64,000 nucleotides of DNA from Trebonia sp963767685 (GTDB taxonomy: Bacteria; Actinomycetota; Actinomycetes; Streptosporangiales; Streptosporangiaceae), in NCBI GenBank assembly GCA_963767685.1, contig CAVYEZ010000012.1:245074-309073 (forward strand), in the 5' to 3' direction. Below, piece by piece: positions 8,999 to 17,363 of the stretch. Position 1 is the stretch's first letter. Every line of letters begins with the position of its first letter. The notes beneath the pieces are model-generated. The model had not been told where the DNA came from, did not search any database, and saw only the letters and a list, made by a program, of their open reading frames with translations. A program made the position numbers and the translations under genes.

Positions 8999-9244
8999 CT
9001 ACGCGAGGAGCGCGTCGAAATCGCCGTCCTGCGCGCCGCCGATCAGCGCCTCGATCTCGGCCTTGGTGTAGATCAGCGCGGGGCCGCTGGGGTCGGCGGC
9101 GTTGCGCACCGCGACCTGGCCGTCGGGCAGCCGGGCCATCTCCACGCCGCTCGCGGCCCCGCCCTTGCCAATACTGCCCGCGAGCCGCCACTGCAGGTCA
9201 GGCAGCTCGCCCGCGGGCATTCCGTTGTAGACCGAGTCGGCCAT
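8999..9244 (-). CDS. DUF397-domain protein
   Basis: 81 residues and recognisably DUF397, with the core GVEMARLPDGQVAVRNAADP. Such small proteins almost always accompany an XRE-DUF5753 regulator in actinomycetes and are thought to act as its partner or antagonist. Here the regulator ends only 6 bases upstream on the same strand, so the two form an operon. By analogy with WhiJ-type pairs it could modulate development or secondary metabolism, which is inference. Confidence 0.9.
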   Translation of the reverse strand: MADSVYNGMPAGELPDLQWRLAGSIGKGGAASGVEMARLPDGQVAVRNAADPSGPALIYTKAEIEALIGGAQDGDFDALLA

Positions 9245-9250
9245 CGGAAC

Positions 9251-10132
9251 TCAGATCTCCTTCAGCATCCCGGAGAGGATCTCCCTGGTCCGGTCGGGTG
9301 ACGTACCCGCGACCGAGAGGCGTTCCATCACCGCTGCGTAGCGCTCGACTTCTTCCGGCTTGTCAATGTAGTGCGCGCCGGTCAGGTACTCCATGTAGAC
9401 CACGTCGGGCAGGTCCGTCTCCGGGAACCGCATGATGGTGAACGCGCCGCCCTCGGCCGCGTGCCCACCGTACCTGAACGGCATGACCTGAATGGTGATG
9501 TTGGGCTCGCCGACCAGGTCAATCAGCCGCTCGATCTGACCGACGTGCACGTCGCGGCCGCCCATCGGGCGGCGCAGCGCCGCCTCGTCCATGATCACCC
9601 AGTACCGGGGCGGGCTCTCCCTGGTCAGCAGCTTCTGGCGGCCCATCCGGAGCGCCACCCGGCGCTCGACCTCGTCCGGGTCGAGGCCAGGGGCGCCCTG
9701 CAGGATGACGGCCCGCGCGTACTCCTCGGTCTGCAGCAGCCCCGGAACGAATTGAACCTCATAGACACGGATGAGCTGCGCGGCCTCTTCGAGACCGACG
9801 AAGACGTGGAACCAGTCAGGGACCACATCCTGGAACTTCTGGTACCAGGGGGTCGCGTTGGCCTCCCTGGTCAGCTGGACAAGCTTCTCCCGCTCGGCAA
9901 GGTCGTCCACGCCGTAGAACTCAAGAAGGTCGGTGACGTCGCGTTCCTTGAAGGAAACGCGGCCAAGCTCCATCCGGCTGATCTTGGAACCGGAGGCCCG
10001 GATGTGATAGCCGGCATCGTCACGCGTCACGCCCGCAGTCTCACGCAGGCGTCGCAACTGGGCTCCGAGCAGCATCCTGAGGACGGTCGGACCGCCAGCG
10101 GGAGCGGCGCCGCCGGGCGCACTAACACTCAA
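9251..10132 (-). CDS. XRE-family regulator with DUF5753 (WhiJ/Scr1 type)
   Basis: 293 residues. An N-terminal HTH_31 domain (about 20-80; LGAQLRRLRETAGVTRDDAG) is followed by the DUF5753 ligand or partner domain (about 100-285), which has typical phrases such as FVPGLLQTEEYARA and ITIQVMPF. It starts with TTG at 10132, preceded by a strong GGAGGAGGGG site, or possibly with the GTG two codons later. It forms an operon with the DUF397 gene and is transcribed away from the membrane-protein gene at 10431. Confidence 0.9.
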   Translation of the reverse strand: MSVSAPGGAAPAGGPTVLRMLLGAQLRRLRETAGVTRDDAGYHIRASGSKISRMELGRVSFKERDVTDLLEFYGVDDLAEREKLVQLTREANATPWYQKFQDVVPDWFHVFVGLEEAAQLIRVYEVQFVPGLLQTEEYARAVILQGAPGLDPDEVERRVALRMGRQKLLTRESPPRYWVIMDEAALRRPMGGRDVHVGQIERLIDLVGEPNITIQVMPFRYGGHAAEGGAFTIMRFPETDLPDVVYMEYLTGAHYIDKPEEVERYAAVMERLSVAGTSPDRTREILSGMLKEI

Positions 10133-10430
10133 CGCGGTCCCCTCCTCCTAGGTCTACGACAAGCCAGTGTTCCCCACTCACCGGCACTTCCGCCACCCCT
10201 CCGCGGCACGTGCACGCGCCGTCTGCTCCGAGCCTCTGCACGGGCGACCGCATGTGCACGCGGTGCGATGACGCACAGATGATATCGCGCCCAGTGTCGG
10301 TACACGAGATTCTGGCAATACTTAGAACACGGGATACATTAGGACATCGCCCCCGCTGCCCGGCCCACCGACGCTTCGCGCAGATCAGGGCTATGCTACG
10401 TCCGACAGCGCGTCAAGATTAGGGCACCCA
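10133..10430. other. Divergent intergenic region
   Basis: About 300 bases between the XRE gene (leftward) and a membrane-protein gene (rightward), presumably holding both promoters. It contains one short inverted repeat, GTGCG-ATGA-CGCAC (10263-10276), and an AT-richer patch at 10310-10345. I see no gene here. Confidence 0.4.
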
Positions 10431-10970
10431 ATGTTGAAGACATCCTCCGGCGGCCAGTCGGCCCTTGCCGATCTTGAGAAGAGGCTCACGGGCCGCGTCC
10501 CCGACGACGCGGAGGTCCCGGGCCCGGTGCGGAAGGCGGCCAGGTTCATGCTGGCCGGCGGCGCACTGACCGCCATCCTGGGCCTTTTCCTCATCATTGC
10601 CACGATCGCCGACAAGAACGCGCTCACGGACTCGAACGGCAAGAAGCTGAGCAGCGGCGAGTTCACCAGCAACATCGTCGGCACGATCATCACCTACGTG
10701 ATCCTCATCGCGATCTGGGTGCTCATGGCCCGGCTGAACCGCGCCGGGTACAACTGGGCGCGGATCGTCGCCTCCGTCCTGGCCGCGATCTCGACGTACG
10801 ACACCTACGCCCTCGTCAACTCGCTGACCGGCGGGGTAACCATCACCGTGGCGGGGATCATCTACATCGTCGGCCAGCTCGCCCTGTGGGTCGTCGGCAT
10901 CATCGCGATCGCCATGGTGTGGCGGTCGGAGTCGAGCGCGTACTACAAGGCGCGCTCCGCGGCGCGCTAG
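10431..10970 (+). CDS. Small four-helix membrane protein of unknown function
   Basis: 179 residues. After a soluble N-terminus of about 35 residues it shows four hydrophobic segments (about 38-62, 83-103, 113-128 and 132-158) and a short charged tail ending YYKARSAAR. I do not recognise a named family; similar proteins occur as hypothetical actinobacterial membrane proteins. It stands alone, divergent from the XRE gene. Codon use is normal for the window, so I take it as real. Confidence 0.75.
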   Translation: MLKTSSGGQSALADLEKRLTGRVPDDAEVPGPVRKAARFMLAGGALTAILGLFLIIATIADKNALTDSNGKKLSSGEFTSNIVGTIITYVILIAIWVLMARLNRAGYNWARIVASVLAAISTYDTYALVNSLTGGVTITVAGIIYIVGQLALWVVGIIAIAMVWRSESSAYYKARSAAR

Positions 10971-11236
10971 CCCGCGTTCTCCAGCCAGGCCGCGTGAGTT
11001 TCTTTAGCTCGTGAGGCGGCTGTCTTTTGCGTGGCCATCGCGATAGCGGAACGCCGTGCCGCACTTCAGCGAAACAAGTGGTGAGCAATGGCCGTGATTG
11101 TTGATTCCTACTGATTTTTTCGCATTGTCGACGGATTCCGGACCCCCTCTGGACTATTTACTGCCGCTGACGTAAGCAGGGAGAGAAAGTCTGCGGCCTT
11201 ACAGGGTCTAGACCTTATGGGAGGGGAGCCGGAGCC

Positions 11237-11911
11237 GTGGCACACGCATGGATGCCGGAAGCAAGGCGCATCCGGGCGGACACTGACGGAGGCCCCCTGA
11301 TCGGCGGCGCGCCCCGTGCGGTCTGGCTGACCCTCGGTACCGCCCCTGGCGCGGTATCGGTTCAGTCGGCGGCGCAGCGGCTGATCGGCGAGCGGCGACC
11401 GTGCCACCTCATCTGGGACCCGCTGAGCGGCGACGTCGCCCAGCTCATTTCCGTCCTGCGGGCCGGGCGCGCGCTCGGCGCCGCCGATCACCTCGAATGG
11501 GCGTCCGGCCAGGTGAAGGCCCGCCCGGAGAACGTCAACGCGGAAGGCCGAGTCTGCGTGCAGATCGGCGTGCTCGGCCACCCGGGCCAGCCGTTTACCG
11601 GCGGCCCGCTCATCGGGGTGGAGGCGATCGTGAGCTGGCTCGACTCCTGGGGGGTGCCGCGCCGCTGGCCGGCCGGGCGGCCCGAGGGCTACCGCATCGA
11701 GAAGCCGGCGGCGGCGGTAATCATCGACCGGCGCAGCCGCGTGGACTGGGCGCGGGGCGGGCACTTCGGCGCGTCGCAGGTGCCCGGGTGCGACAACGCC
11801 GGGCCCGGGGCCATCGAAGTCGACCGGATCACCGGCCCGCACGGCCGTCAGGTCCGCGCCCGCGGCCTGCCCGCCCCGCGCGCCGAGGCGGCCCTCCCGA
11901 TCCCGGCGTAG
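11237..11911 (+). CDS. Hypothetical protein resembling amidase_2/PGRP-fold proteins
   Basis: 224 residues from GTG 11237, which follows GGGAGGGGAGCC. It lacks a signal peptide. Recurrent phrases such as CHLIWDPLSGDV, GRVCVQIGVLG and GHFGASQVPGC resemble actinomycete proteins related to the N-acetylmuramoyl-alanine amidase fold, where the His of GHxxSQVPG sits near the zinc site. This assignment is from memory of the family, and hydrolase activity is not established. It could be a phage-derived or peptidoglycan-binding protein. Confidence 0.6.
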   Translation: MAHAWMPEARRIRADTDGGPLIGGAPRAVWLTLGTAPGAVSVQSAAQRLIGERRPCHLIWDPLSGDVAQLISVLRAGRALGAADHLEWASGQVKARPENVNAEGRVCVQIGVLGHPGQPFTGGPLIGVEAIVSWLDSWGVPRRWPAGRPEGYRIEKPAAAVIIDRRSRVDWARGGHFGASQVPGCDNAGPGAIEVDRITGPHGRQVRARGLPAPRAEAALPIPA

Positions 11912-11971
11912 CCGGCGCCGCGGCCCGTCGCGGCCACGTCGTGGCCCGTCGCGGCCACGGAAATCAAGAGC

Positions 11972-12068
11972 CCTTGTCCCGAACGGAGTCGGCGTTCTGG
12001 TTGTCCGCCACGCCTTCGCTGGTGAGCCGGGGCGGGACTGGTGAAACACGCACCCGTTCGGGATAAGG
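11972..12068. repeat. About 97-bp element with 15-bp terminal inverted repeats
   Basis: The left end CCTTGTCCCGAACGG (11972-11986) and right end CCGTTCGGGATAAGG (12054-12068) are inverted copies matching at 14 of 15 positions, about 67 bases apart, with a T-run after the right end. It could be a MITE-like insertion or a long-loop terminator between the 11237 gene and orn. Confidence 0.5.
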
Positions 12069-12092
12069 CTTTTTACCCTTACCCTTGGTGGA

Positions 12093-12725
12093 ATGAACGA
12101 CCGGCTAGTGTGGATCGACTGCGAGATGACGGGGCTCGACATCGAGCGGGACGCGTTGATTGAGATCGCGTGCGTGGTCACGGATTCCCAACTGACCCTG
12201 CTCGACGGCGGGATCGACGTAATCATCAAGCCGCCGGCCGAGGCGCTTGACCAGATGAGCGACGTGGTGCGGGACATGCACACCAAGTCGGGGCTGCTCG
12301 CTGACCTCGAGGGCGGGATGACGCTCGCGGAGGCGTCCGACGGGATCCTCGCCTACGTCAAGCACCACGTGCGGGAGTCGCGCAAGGTGCCGCTCTGCGG
12401 CAACTCGATCGCCACCGACCGCTGGTTCATCGCCCGCGACATGCCCGAGCTCGACAACTGGCTGCACTACCGGATGATCGACGTCTCGTCGGTGAAGGAG
12501 CTGGCGCGGCGCTGGTACCCGCGGGCCTACTTCGCCTCGCCGGACAAGCACGGCGGGCACCGGGCGCTCGCCGACATCATCGAGTCGGTGCGCGAGCTGC
12601 GCTACTACCGGGACGCCGTGTTCGTGCCGCCGCCGGGGCCCGACTCGGCGACGGCGCGGGCGATCGCCGCCCGCTACGCCAGCCCGCAGCCGGGCGCCGA
12701 GAACGCGGAAACAGCGGCCGGATGA
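12093..12725 (+). CDS. orn: Oligoribonuclease
   Basis: 210 residues of the DEDDh 3'-5' exonuclease family. Asp9 and Glu11 lie in WIDCEMTGLD; the third motif is in GNSIATDRWFI and the His motif in KHGGHRALADI. Orn degrades 2-5 nt RNA fragments and pGpG, and is needed for normal RNA turnover. The gene is followed by tRNA-His, an arrangement I recall from other actinomycetes. The C-terminal 20 residues (Ala/Pro rich) are a dispensable-looking extension. Confidence 0.95.
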   Translation: MNDRLVWIDCEMTGLDIERDALIEIACVVTDSQLTLLDGGIDVIIKPPAEALDQMSDVVRDMHTKSGLLADLEGGMTLAEASDGILAYVKHHVRESRKVPLCGNSIATDRWFIARDMPELDNWLHYRMIDVSSVKELARRWYPRAYFASPDKHGGHRALADIIESVRELRYYRDAVFVPPPGPDSATARAIAARYASPQPGAENAETAAG

Positions 12726-12798
12726 TCTTCAGGCGAGGATGAGCGCAGCACTCATGCGGCCCGATATACTCTTCTCAGCCTTCTGGTGAAGGCGCATG

Positions 12799-12874
12799 GT
12801 GGGTGTAGCTCAGCTGGCAGAGCGCCAGGTTGTGGTCCTGGATGTCGTGGGTTCAAGTCCCATCACTCACCCCA
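12799..12874 (+). tRNA. tRNA-His (GTG anticodon)
   Basis: A full cloverleaf. Acceptor GTGGGTG (12799-12805) pairs with CACTCAC (12864-12870). The anticodon arm CCAGG-TTGTGGT-CCTGG gives anticodon GTG, and the T arm is GTGGG-TTCAAGT-CCCAT. A discriminator C and CCA are encoded (12871-12874). A G at 12798 supplies the histidine-specific G-1. Confidence 0.95.
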
Positions 12875-12885
12875 TGTTGTAAGCA

Positions 12886-12935
12886 AGTAAGTCAAAGGCC
12901 TTGGCCCGGAAACGGGCCGGGGCCTTTGACTTACT
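12886..12935. terminator. 23-bp hairpin with GAAA tetraloop
   Basis: The left arm (12886-12908) and right arm (12913-12935) pair along all 23 positions, including two consecutive T-G wobbles, around the GNRA loop GAAA. It lies 12 bases after tRNA-His. No U-tract follows, which is usual for actinobacterial terminators. Confidence 0.85.
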
Positions 12936-12996
12936 GAAGCCCACGCTCGCGAACGTCTCCCAGGAACCACTCCAGCTCGTCGGTCTTGGGGTCCAT
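12931..12996 (-). CDS. Possible 21-residue acidic peptide
   Basis: An ATG at 12996 opens a 21-codon frame beginning MDPKTDELEWFLGDV and ending RGLQ, with its TAA inside the right arm of the preceding hairpin. Composition is protein-like and acidic. The upstream TAGGGT could be a -10 for a leaderless message. I do not recognise it; it may be the tail of a lost gene. Confidence 0.3.
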   Translation of the reverse strand: MDPKTDELEWFLGDVRERGLQ

Positions 12997-13422
12997 GCCG
13001 GTACCCTAAGCCGCATCGCATCCCGCCCGCAGTCACTGGCGAGCGCGCGCCGCCGGGAAGCGTATAGCCCGGTCATGGCCGGGTTGCCGTAGCCGAGCAG
13101 CCACCAGTCGCCTGACATTACGGGACAAATCGCGCACCGGGTGATGCGCGCCCGTACCGGCGTGCACTCACGTCACCCGCTCGCCGGGGAACTTCAGGGG
13201 GAGCACCCGACGTTCGCAGGAGTAAGGGGGTCCGCTGGTTCACTAGAGCACGGGAAGGCGGGTGCCAGCAATGGGTCCGTACTCGTATCTTGAACGCCTC
13301 CTACTGGCCGTGAAACGACCAAGCGAGGCTCTTCCCTCGCCCATGGCAAGCCCGCAGCGCGAACCCGTGCTGCCGCCGCAGTCACCGCGCGGGCGCGCGG
13401 CCTGATCGCGGCCTGATCAGGG
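12997..13422. other. Gene-free stretch downstream of tRNA-His
   Basis: No frame here has convincing coding character. The position after a tRNA gene and next to several gene remnants fits an old integration or deletion scar, but I find no repeated tRNA 3' end that would mark an attachment site. Confidence 0.4.
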
Positions 13423-13630
13423 TCAGCGGGCCGGGCGCCACATCGTGGTGACCGTGCGGCCGGAGGGCATGGTGATCTCGGCCCGTGGTGGGTGAGGGTC
13501 TCGGCGAGCAGTGCCATGCCGAGGCCCTTCCCGCGGTGGCTCGCGTGGGCGGCGAGGATGGTGAGGTGGAAGAACGGGCCGACCGGGTGAACGCCGCGGT
13601 CTCACCGCGGACCGCGCTACGGGCCGGCAC
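13423..13630 (-). pseudogene. GNAT acetyltransferase remnant
   Basis: Read leftward, one frame gives PFFHLTILAAHASHRGKGLG and then MALLAETLTHHG, the acetyl-CoA binding motif A of GNAT enzymes (Q/RxxGxG/A form, RGKGLG). The frame then shifts near 13490, and AEITMPSGRTVTTMWRPAR followed by a stop completes a plausible C-terminus. The N-terminal half is missing. This is a truncated, frameshifted relic, not a working gene. Confidence 0.65.
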
Positions 13631-13636
13631 CATGGG

Positions 13637-14303
13637 GTGGCGGTAACGCCGCTGCGCCCGGACTGGCTCACCTCACGGCCGATTGCCCACCGGGGCCTGC
13701 ACGACCTCGCGGCCGGACGGCCGGAGAACTCGCTCGCGGCGTTCGCGGCCGCGGCGGAGGTTGGCTATCCCTGCGAGCTTGACGTCCAGCTCACTAACAG
13801 CGGCGTGCTGATCGTGCTGCACGACACCGACCTCGCCCGGGTGACGGGCACGGCGCGGCCGAGCGCCACGCTAACCGCGGGCGACCTGCCGGGCACCCGG
13901 CTCTTCGGCGGGGATCAGCAGGTGCCCACGCTGGCGCAGGTGCTTGAGCGCGTGGACGAGCAGATCCCGCTGCTCATCGAGCTCAAACGCGGTGCCGCGC
14001 GCGGACCCGGGGGCCCTGGTGCGCGGCGTGCTGGCAAGCCTCGGCCACCGGGGCGGCCAGTACGCGCTCTGCTCGTTCGACCCCGCCCTTGTGCGCTCGC
14101 CGCGAGCCGAGCGGGCCGGGTACCCGGTCGGCCAGATCTCCGGGCGGCTGAGGGGCGAGGGACCGCTGCGCCGGCTGGCGGGACGCGCCATGGCCGGCAA
14201 CTTCCTCACCCATCCCGACTTCATCTCCTACGAGCTGGCCGGCCTGCCGTCGCGAATCGTGGACTGGTGGCGCGGCCGCGGCGTGCCCGTTCTCACCTGG
14301 TCT
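13637..14303 (+). pseudogene. Glycerophosphodiester phosphodiesterase, frameshifted and 3'-truncated
   Basis: The first frame reads PIAHRGLHDLAAGRPENSLA, then CELDVQLTNSGVLIVLHDTD and PLLIELK, the GDPD core with its catalytic His and metal-binding Glu/Asp. Around 13985-13995 coding switches frame and continues as YALCSFDPALVRSPRAERAG and then VDWWRGRGVPVLTW. The last strand and helix of the barrel are lost where the sequence joins an unrelated membrane-protein tail near 14300. One insertion-type frame break plus a truncation argue for a dead gene. Confidence 0.75.
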
Positions 14304-14530
14304 TCTCGCTGCTCGCGCTGCCCCCGATGCTGCTGCTCGCCTACTTCGGCACCAACTCCACGAACGTGGACGCGCGCTTCTCGATCTTCGACTTGCGCCA
14401 CTACGGCGTGGCTTACCTGGTCGTCTGGCTCCCGTTTATCGCGCTCGCCGTGGCGGCCCTAGTGCTGCGGTGGCGAATCCAACCGCGCACGCGGGGCTGG
14501 GGCGGCCAGGGGCCGCACGACCCGCGCTGA
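14304..14530 (+). pseudogene. C-terminal fragment of a membrane protein
   Basis: About 75 codons beginning LVFSLLALPPMLLLAYFG and including a second hydrophobic helix, YLVVWLPFIALAVAALVL, ending in a basic tail before TGA. It has no start of its own and is joined to the broken GDPD gene. It looks like the last two helices of a larger integral membrane protein left by a deletion; I cannot name the family. Confidence 0.5.
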
Positions 14531-14652
14531 CCATGACCGCCTGAGCGGGGTCTTCACGCTCGATAACGATCACCTGGGTGTCTGAGCTGCCTCGGCTGGC
14601 TTGGCTGCCTTGGCGTCTTGCCAAAAGCGATCGTGCCATTCATTATTGAATC

Positions 14653-16083
14653 ATGATTATCGCTGAGAGCGACTACCGCGAGTGGGACGCCGTCGAGATG
14701 GCGCGGCTCGTGCGCGATCGGCAGGTCACCGCCGCAGACCTGGCCGAGACCGCGCTTGCCAGAATCGACGACCTGGGCGCGCTGAACGCCGTGGCCGACC
14801 TCGCCGACGGCGCCCAGGCCGGGCCGGGCGGCGACCGCCCACCGGCCGGCGAGGGCGCGCTGGCCGGGGTCCCGTTCGCGGTCAAGGAGCTGCTCGCCTG
14901 GCCGGGCCTGCCGTGGACGATGGGATCGCGGCTCATGGCGGCCAATCCCGCGCCGGGCCTGTCGCCGTACGCGGCCCGTATCAGGGACTGCGGGCTGAAC
15001 GTGATCTGCTCCGCCACCAGTTCGGAATTCGGGCTGCTCGGCAGCACCGAGTCGGCACTGCGCGGGACGACGCTCAACCCGTGGCGCGACGGGCTGTCGG
15101 CGGGCGGGTCATCGGGCGGGTCGGCCGCGCTGGTCGCCGCCGGAATCCTGCCTTTGGCCCATGGGGATGACGCCGGAGGGTCGCTCCGGGTCCCGGCCGG
15201 GCTGTGCGGGGTGTTCGGCTTTAAGCCGTCGAACCGGCGGTGCGCGCCGGCCTGGCCCGATGCCCCAGGCTTCGCCTCCCTGGTCGTGGAGCACTGCATG
15301 AGCCGCAGCGTGCGTGACAGCGCCGTTTTCCTGGCCGCGACCGAACGCACCGGTCCGGACGCTGCGTACGCGCCGGACGGCGTGATCGAGGGCCCGAGCG
15401 CGACCAGGCTGCGGATCGCGATCCTGACGCCGACCCTGCTGGGACGCGAGCCGGACGAAGCAGTGGCGCGGGAACTGGACGGGGCCGCCAAGCTGTGCGA
15501 GAGCCTGGGCCACCACGTGGAGATCGCCGACCCACCGGACATCGACGGCCAGGCGCTCAGCGACGGGTTCTTCACCGCGGCCGCTCTGGCCATGGCGCAG
15601 ATGGCGCAGATGGCCGCGCAGGCGCTCGGCCGAGCGCCGGGGCCGGCCGAGCTCGAACCATTCACCCTTGAGCTCATCGACTGGGCGGCGACGCTTGGAC
15701 AAGACGCGCCTGCCGACTGCGAACGCGCACTTGCCCAGGGGGGTCGCGATTACCTGCGCCTGTTCGAGCGCTGCGACGTGGTGCTCAGCCCGACGCTGGC
15801 GCGCGTCGCGTGGCCGATCGGGCACCTGTCCCCCGCCGCGGGCAGGGAGTCGCTCATCCGGCGGACCGAGGAAGCAGTCGGGTACACGCCGATCCACAAC
15901 GTCGCGGGGTGCCCGGCCATGACGGTTCCGCTCGGCCGTCACGACGGGCTGCCGGTCGGGATCCATTTCGCCGCCGCGCCGGGCGCGGACCGGCTGCTGT
16001 TTGCCCTCGCCTACGAGCTTGAGGTGGCGGCCCCCTGGTCCGCCGCCTTGCCGGAAACTGCCTGGCTCACCCGGCGGGCGTAA
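14653..16083 (+). CDS. Amidase signature-family hydrolase (second copy)
   Basis: 476 residues with an intact Ser-cisSer-Lys triad: Lys in PFAVKELLAWPG, the Gly/Ser motif SAGGSSGGSAALVAAG, and the nucleophile region HGDDAGGSLRVPAGLCG. It is distant from the amidase at 5620-7182 and shorter. The stop TAATG overlaps the start of a TetR regulator, so the pair is one transcript and the regulator probably controls it. The substrate is unknown; a mid-protein repeat MAQMAQMAAQ (about residues 315-325) comes from a 9-bp duplication. Confidence 0.88.
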   Translation: MIIAESDYREWDAVEMARLVRDRQVTAADLAETALARIDDLGALNAVADLADGAQAGPGGDRPPAGEGALAGVPFAVKELLAWPGLPWTMGSRLMAANPAPGLSPYAARIRDCGLNVICSATSSEFGLLGSTESALRGTTLNPWRDGLSAGGSSGGSAALVAAGILPLAHGDDAGGSLRVPAGLCGVFGFKPSNRRCAPAWPDAPGFASLVVEHCMSRSVRDSAVFLAATERTGPDAAYAPDGVIEGPSATRLRIAILTPTLLGREPDEAVARELDGAAKLCESLGHHVEIADPPDIDGQALSDGFFTAAALAMAQMAQMAAQALGRAPGPAELEPFTLELIDWAATLGQDAPADCERALAQGGRDYLRLFERCDVVLSPTLARVAWPIGHLSPAAGRESLIRRTEEAVGYTPIHNVAGCPAMTVPLGRHDGLPVGIHFAAAPGADRLLFALAYELEVAAPWSAALPETAWLTRRA

Positions 16084-16784
16084 TGGTTCAGGTACTCAAG
16101 CCCGCCGTCCGGGCGCGCATTCAGGACGCGGCGCTGCGCTGCTTCGCCACGGACGGCTACCATGGCACGTCGATGGCCGCGGTCGCCGCCGCCGCCCATA
16201 CCGCCGCCGCCAACCTTTACCGGTATTACGGGTCCAAGCAGGAGCTGTTCAACGCGGTGGTCCCCCAGGACCTGGCGGACCGGCACGACACGCTGCTGGA
16301 CACCCGGGTGGCGGCCCTCACCCAAGAAGCCCCGAATGCGCAGGCCGCGGCCGCCGAACTGCTCGGCTTCTGGCTCGACCACCGCCTAGCCATGGTCGTA
16401 CTGCTCGATCGGGCCGACGGGACGCCCTTCGCCGACTATCCCGCCGCGTTCGTCCAGCGCCTTGTCAGGCACGCCGAGCAGGCACTGAACGGGCGGCCGT
16501 CACCGGCGCAGTATGAGATCCTCCACCTCGTGTTCGACAACACCCGCAGGGCGATCGCGCGCATTCTCGCCACCGGGACGGACCGCGAGGAGACGGCAGC
16601 GCTGATCACCGCGTTCTGGAGCTACCAGCTCCCCGGGCTGAACGGACTCACGGCGTTCATCAACTCCGACCTCCGGTCAGGAGGCTCAGGTTCAGGTGCC
16701 GATCTCGTAGATGTCGGCGAGGGAGCGGGGCTGGATCAGCGCGGCCCGGCCTCCATGCGCCGGTTGCGGATTTCCCCTCCCTGA
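16083..16784 (+). CDS. TetR-family regulator
   Basis: 233 residues. The N-terminal HTH (about 10-55) reads ALRCFATDGYHGTSMAAVAA followed by AHTAAANLYRYYGSKQELF, the classic TetR helix-turn-helix and following Tyr. The ligand domain is not assignable. It is translationally coupled to the upstream amidase. The last 35 residues (Gly/Ser then Arg rich, after INSDLRSGG) look unlike TetR tails and overlap an apparent leftward gene fragment, so the original stop may have been lost. Confidence 0.82.
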   Translation: MVQVLKPAVRARIQDAALRCFATDGYHGTSMAAVAAAAHTAAANLYRYYGSKQELFNAVVPQDLADRHDTLLDTRVAALTQEAPNAQAAAAELLGFWLDHRLAMVVLLDRADGTPFADYPAAFVQRLVRHAEQALNGRPSPAQYEILHLVFDNTRRAIARILATGTDREETAALITAFWSYQLPGLNGLTAFINSDLRSGGSGSGADLVDVGEGAGLDQRGPASMRRLRISPP

Positions 16785-16836
16785 TTGCCCCGGTGCACTT
16801 GAACTTGAAGTGCGGTCCGGGGTTTAGCGTCGGATC

Positions 16837-17307
16837 ATGAGCATCGACCAGGTCACTGAACTGCTGACGGTCGGTCGGCTGGCGTCCTTGGCCGGGGTGC
16901 GCCCGGACACGATCCGCTATTACGAGCGGGCCGGGCTGCTGCCCGCCCCGCGGCGGACCGGCGGTGACCACCGCCGTTACGCGGCGACCGACATCGACCG
17001 GCTTCTCTTTATCCGCGGGGCGCAGCGCCTCGGGCTGCGGCTCGCCGAGATCCGGGAGCTGCAGGCGGTCCGCGACACCGGGGTGTGCGCCTGCGAGCCC
17101 GCCGAGGAAATGCTGCGCCGTCACGTCGCCGAGATCGACACCGAGATGGCCCGCCTGGCCCGGCTGCGCACCCAGATCCAGGGCATGCTCACCGCCATGC
17201 CCGGCCCCGAGTGCCCGGACCCGGTGCCGGGAACGTGGTGCCCGGCCAGCCTTCAGGCCCCGGTACGAGACCCGGAGGGAGGTGACGCCGATGTGCCCGT
17301 GCTGTGA
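16837..17307 (+). CDS. MerR-family regulator, metal-responsive type
   Basis: 156 residues. The MerR HTH (about 11-75) includes TVGRLASLAGVRPDTIRYYE. The dimerisation helix follows, and cysteines lie where metal-sensing MerR proteins place them: Cys84 and Cys86 in TGVCACEP, then Cys126 and Cys135 in a C-terminal loop. This resembles the heavy-metal (MerR/CueR/ZntR) group; which metal cannot be told. Its last codons overlap a tiny cysteine-rich gene, suggesting regulator and metal-binding peptide are co-expressed. Confidence 0.88.
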   Translation: MSIDQVTELLTVGRLASLAGVRPDTIRYYERAGLLPAPRRTGGDHRRYAATDIDRLLFIRGAQRLGLRLAEIRELQAVRDTGVCACEPAEEMLRRHVAEIDTEMARLARLRTQIQGMLTAMPGPECPDPVPGTWCPASLQAPVRDPEGGDADVPVL

Positions 17308-17353
17308 CGACCCGTCCTGCGACGGCTTCTGCTGCGAAGACGGATGCTGCTGA
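17291..17353 (+). CDS. 20-residue cysteine-rich peptide, putative micro-metallothionein
   Basis: The peptide MCPCCDDPSCDGFCCEDGCC has 8 Cys in 20 residues plus five acidic residues, a metallothionein-like composition far smaller than known bacterial metallothioneins such as MymT (about 53 residues). The ATG has an excellent site, GGAGG, 8 bases upstream. It overlaps the MerR 3' end by 17 bases in another frame and is followed within 10 bases by an 11-bp hairpin terminator. Translation is inferred; metal binding is a hypothesis from composition and from the regulator next to it. Confidence 0.7.
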   Translation: MCPCCDDPSCDGFCCEDGCC

Positions 17354-17363
17354 GCTGACCCGC

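Noticed and set aside
16692..16790. Leftward fragment reading RAALIQPRSLADIYEIGT and stop
   Set aside because: It looks like a gene end but overlaps the tail of the TetR gene, has no upstream body, and is too short to support a feature.
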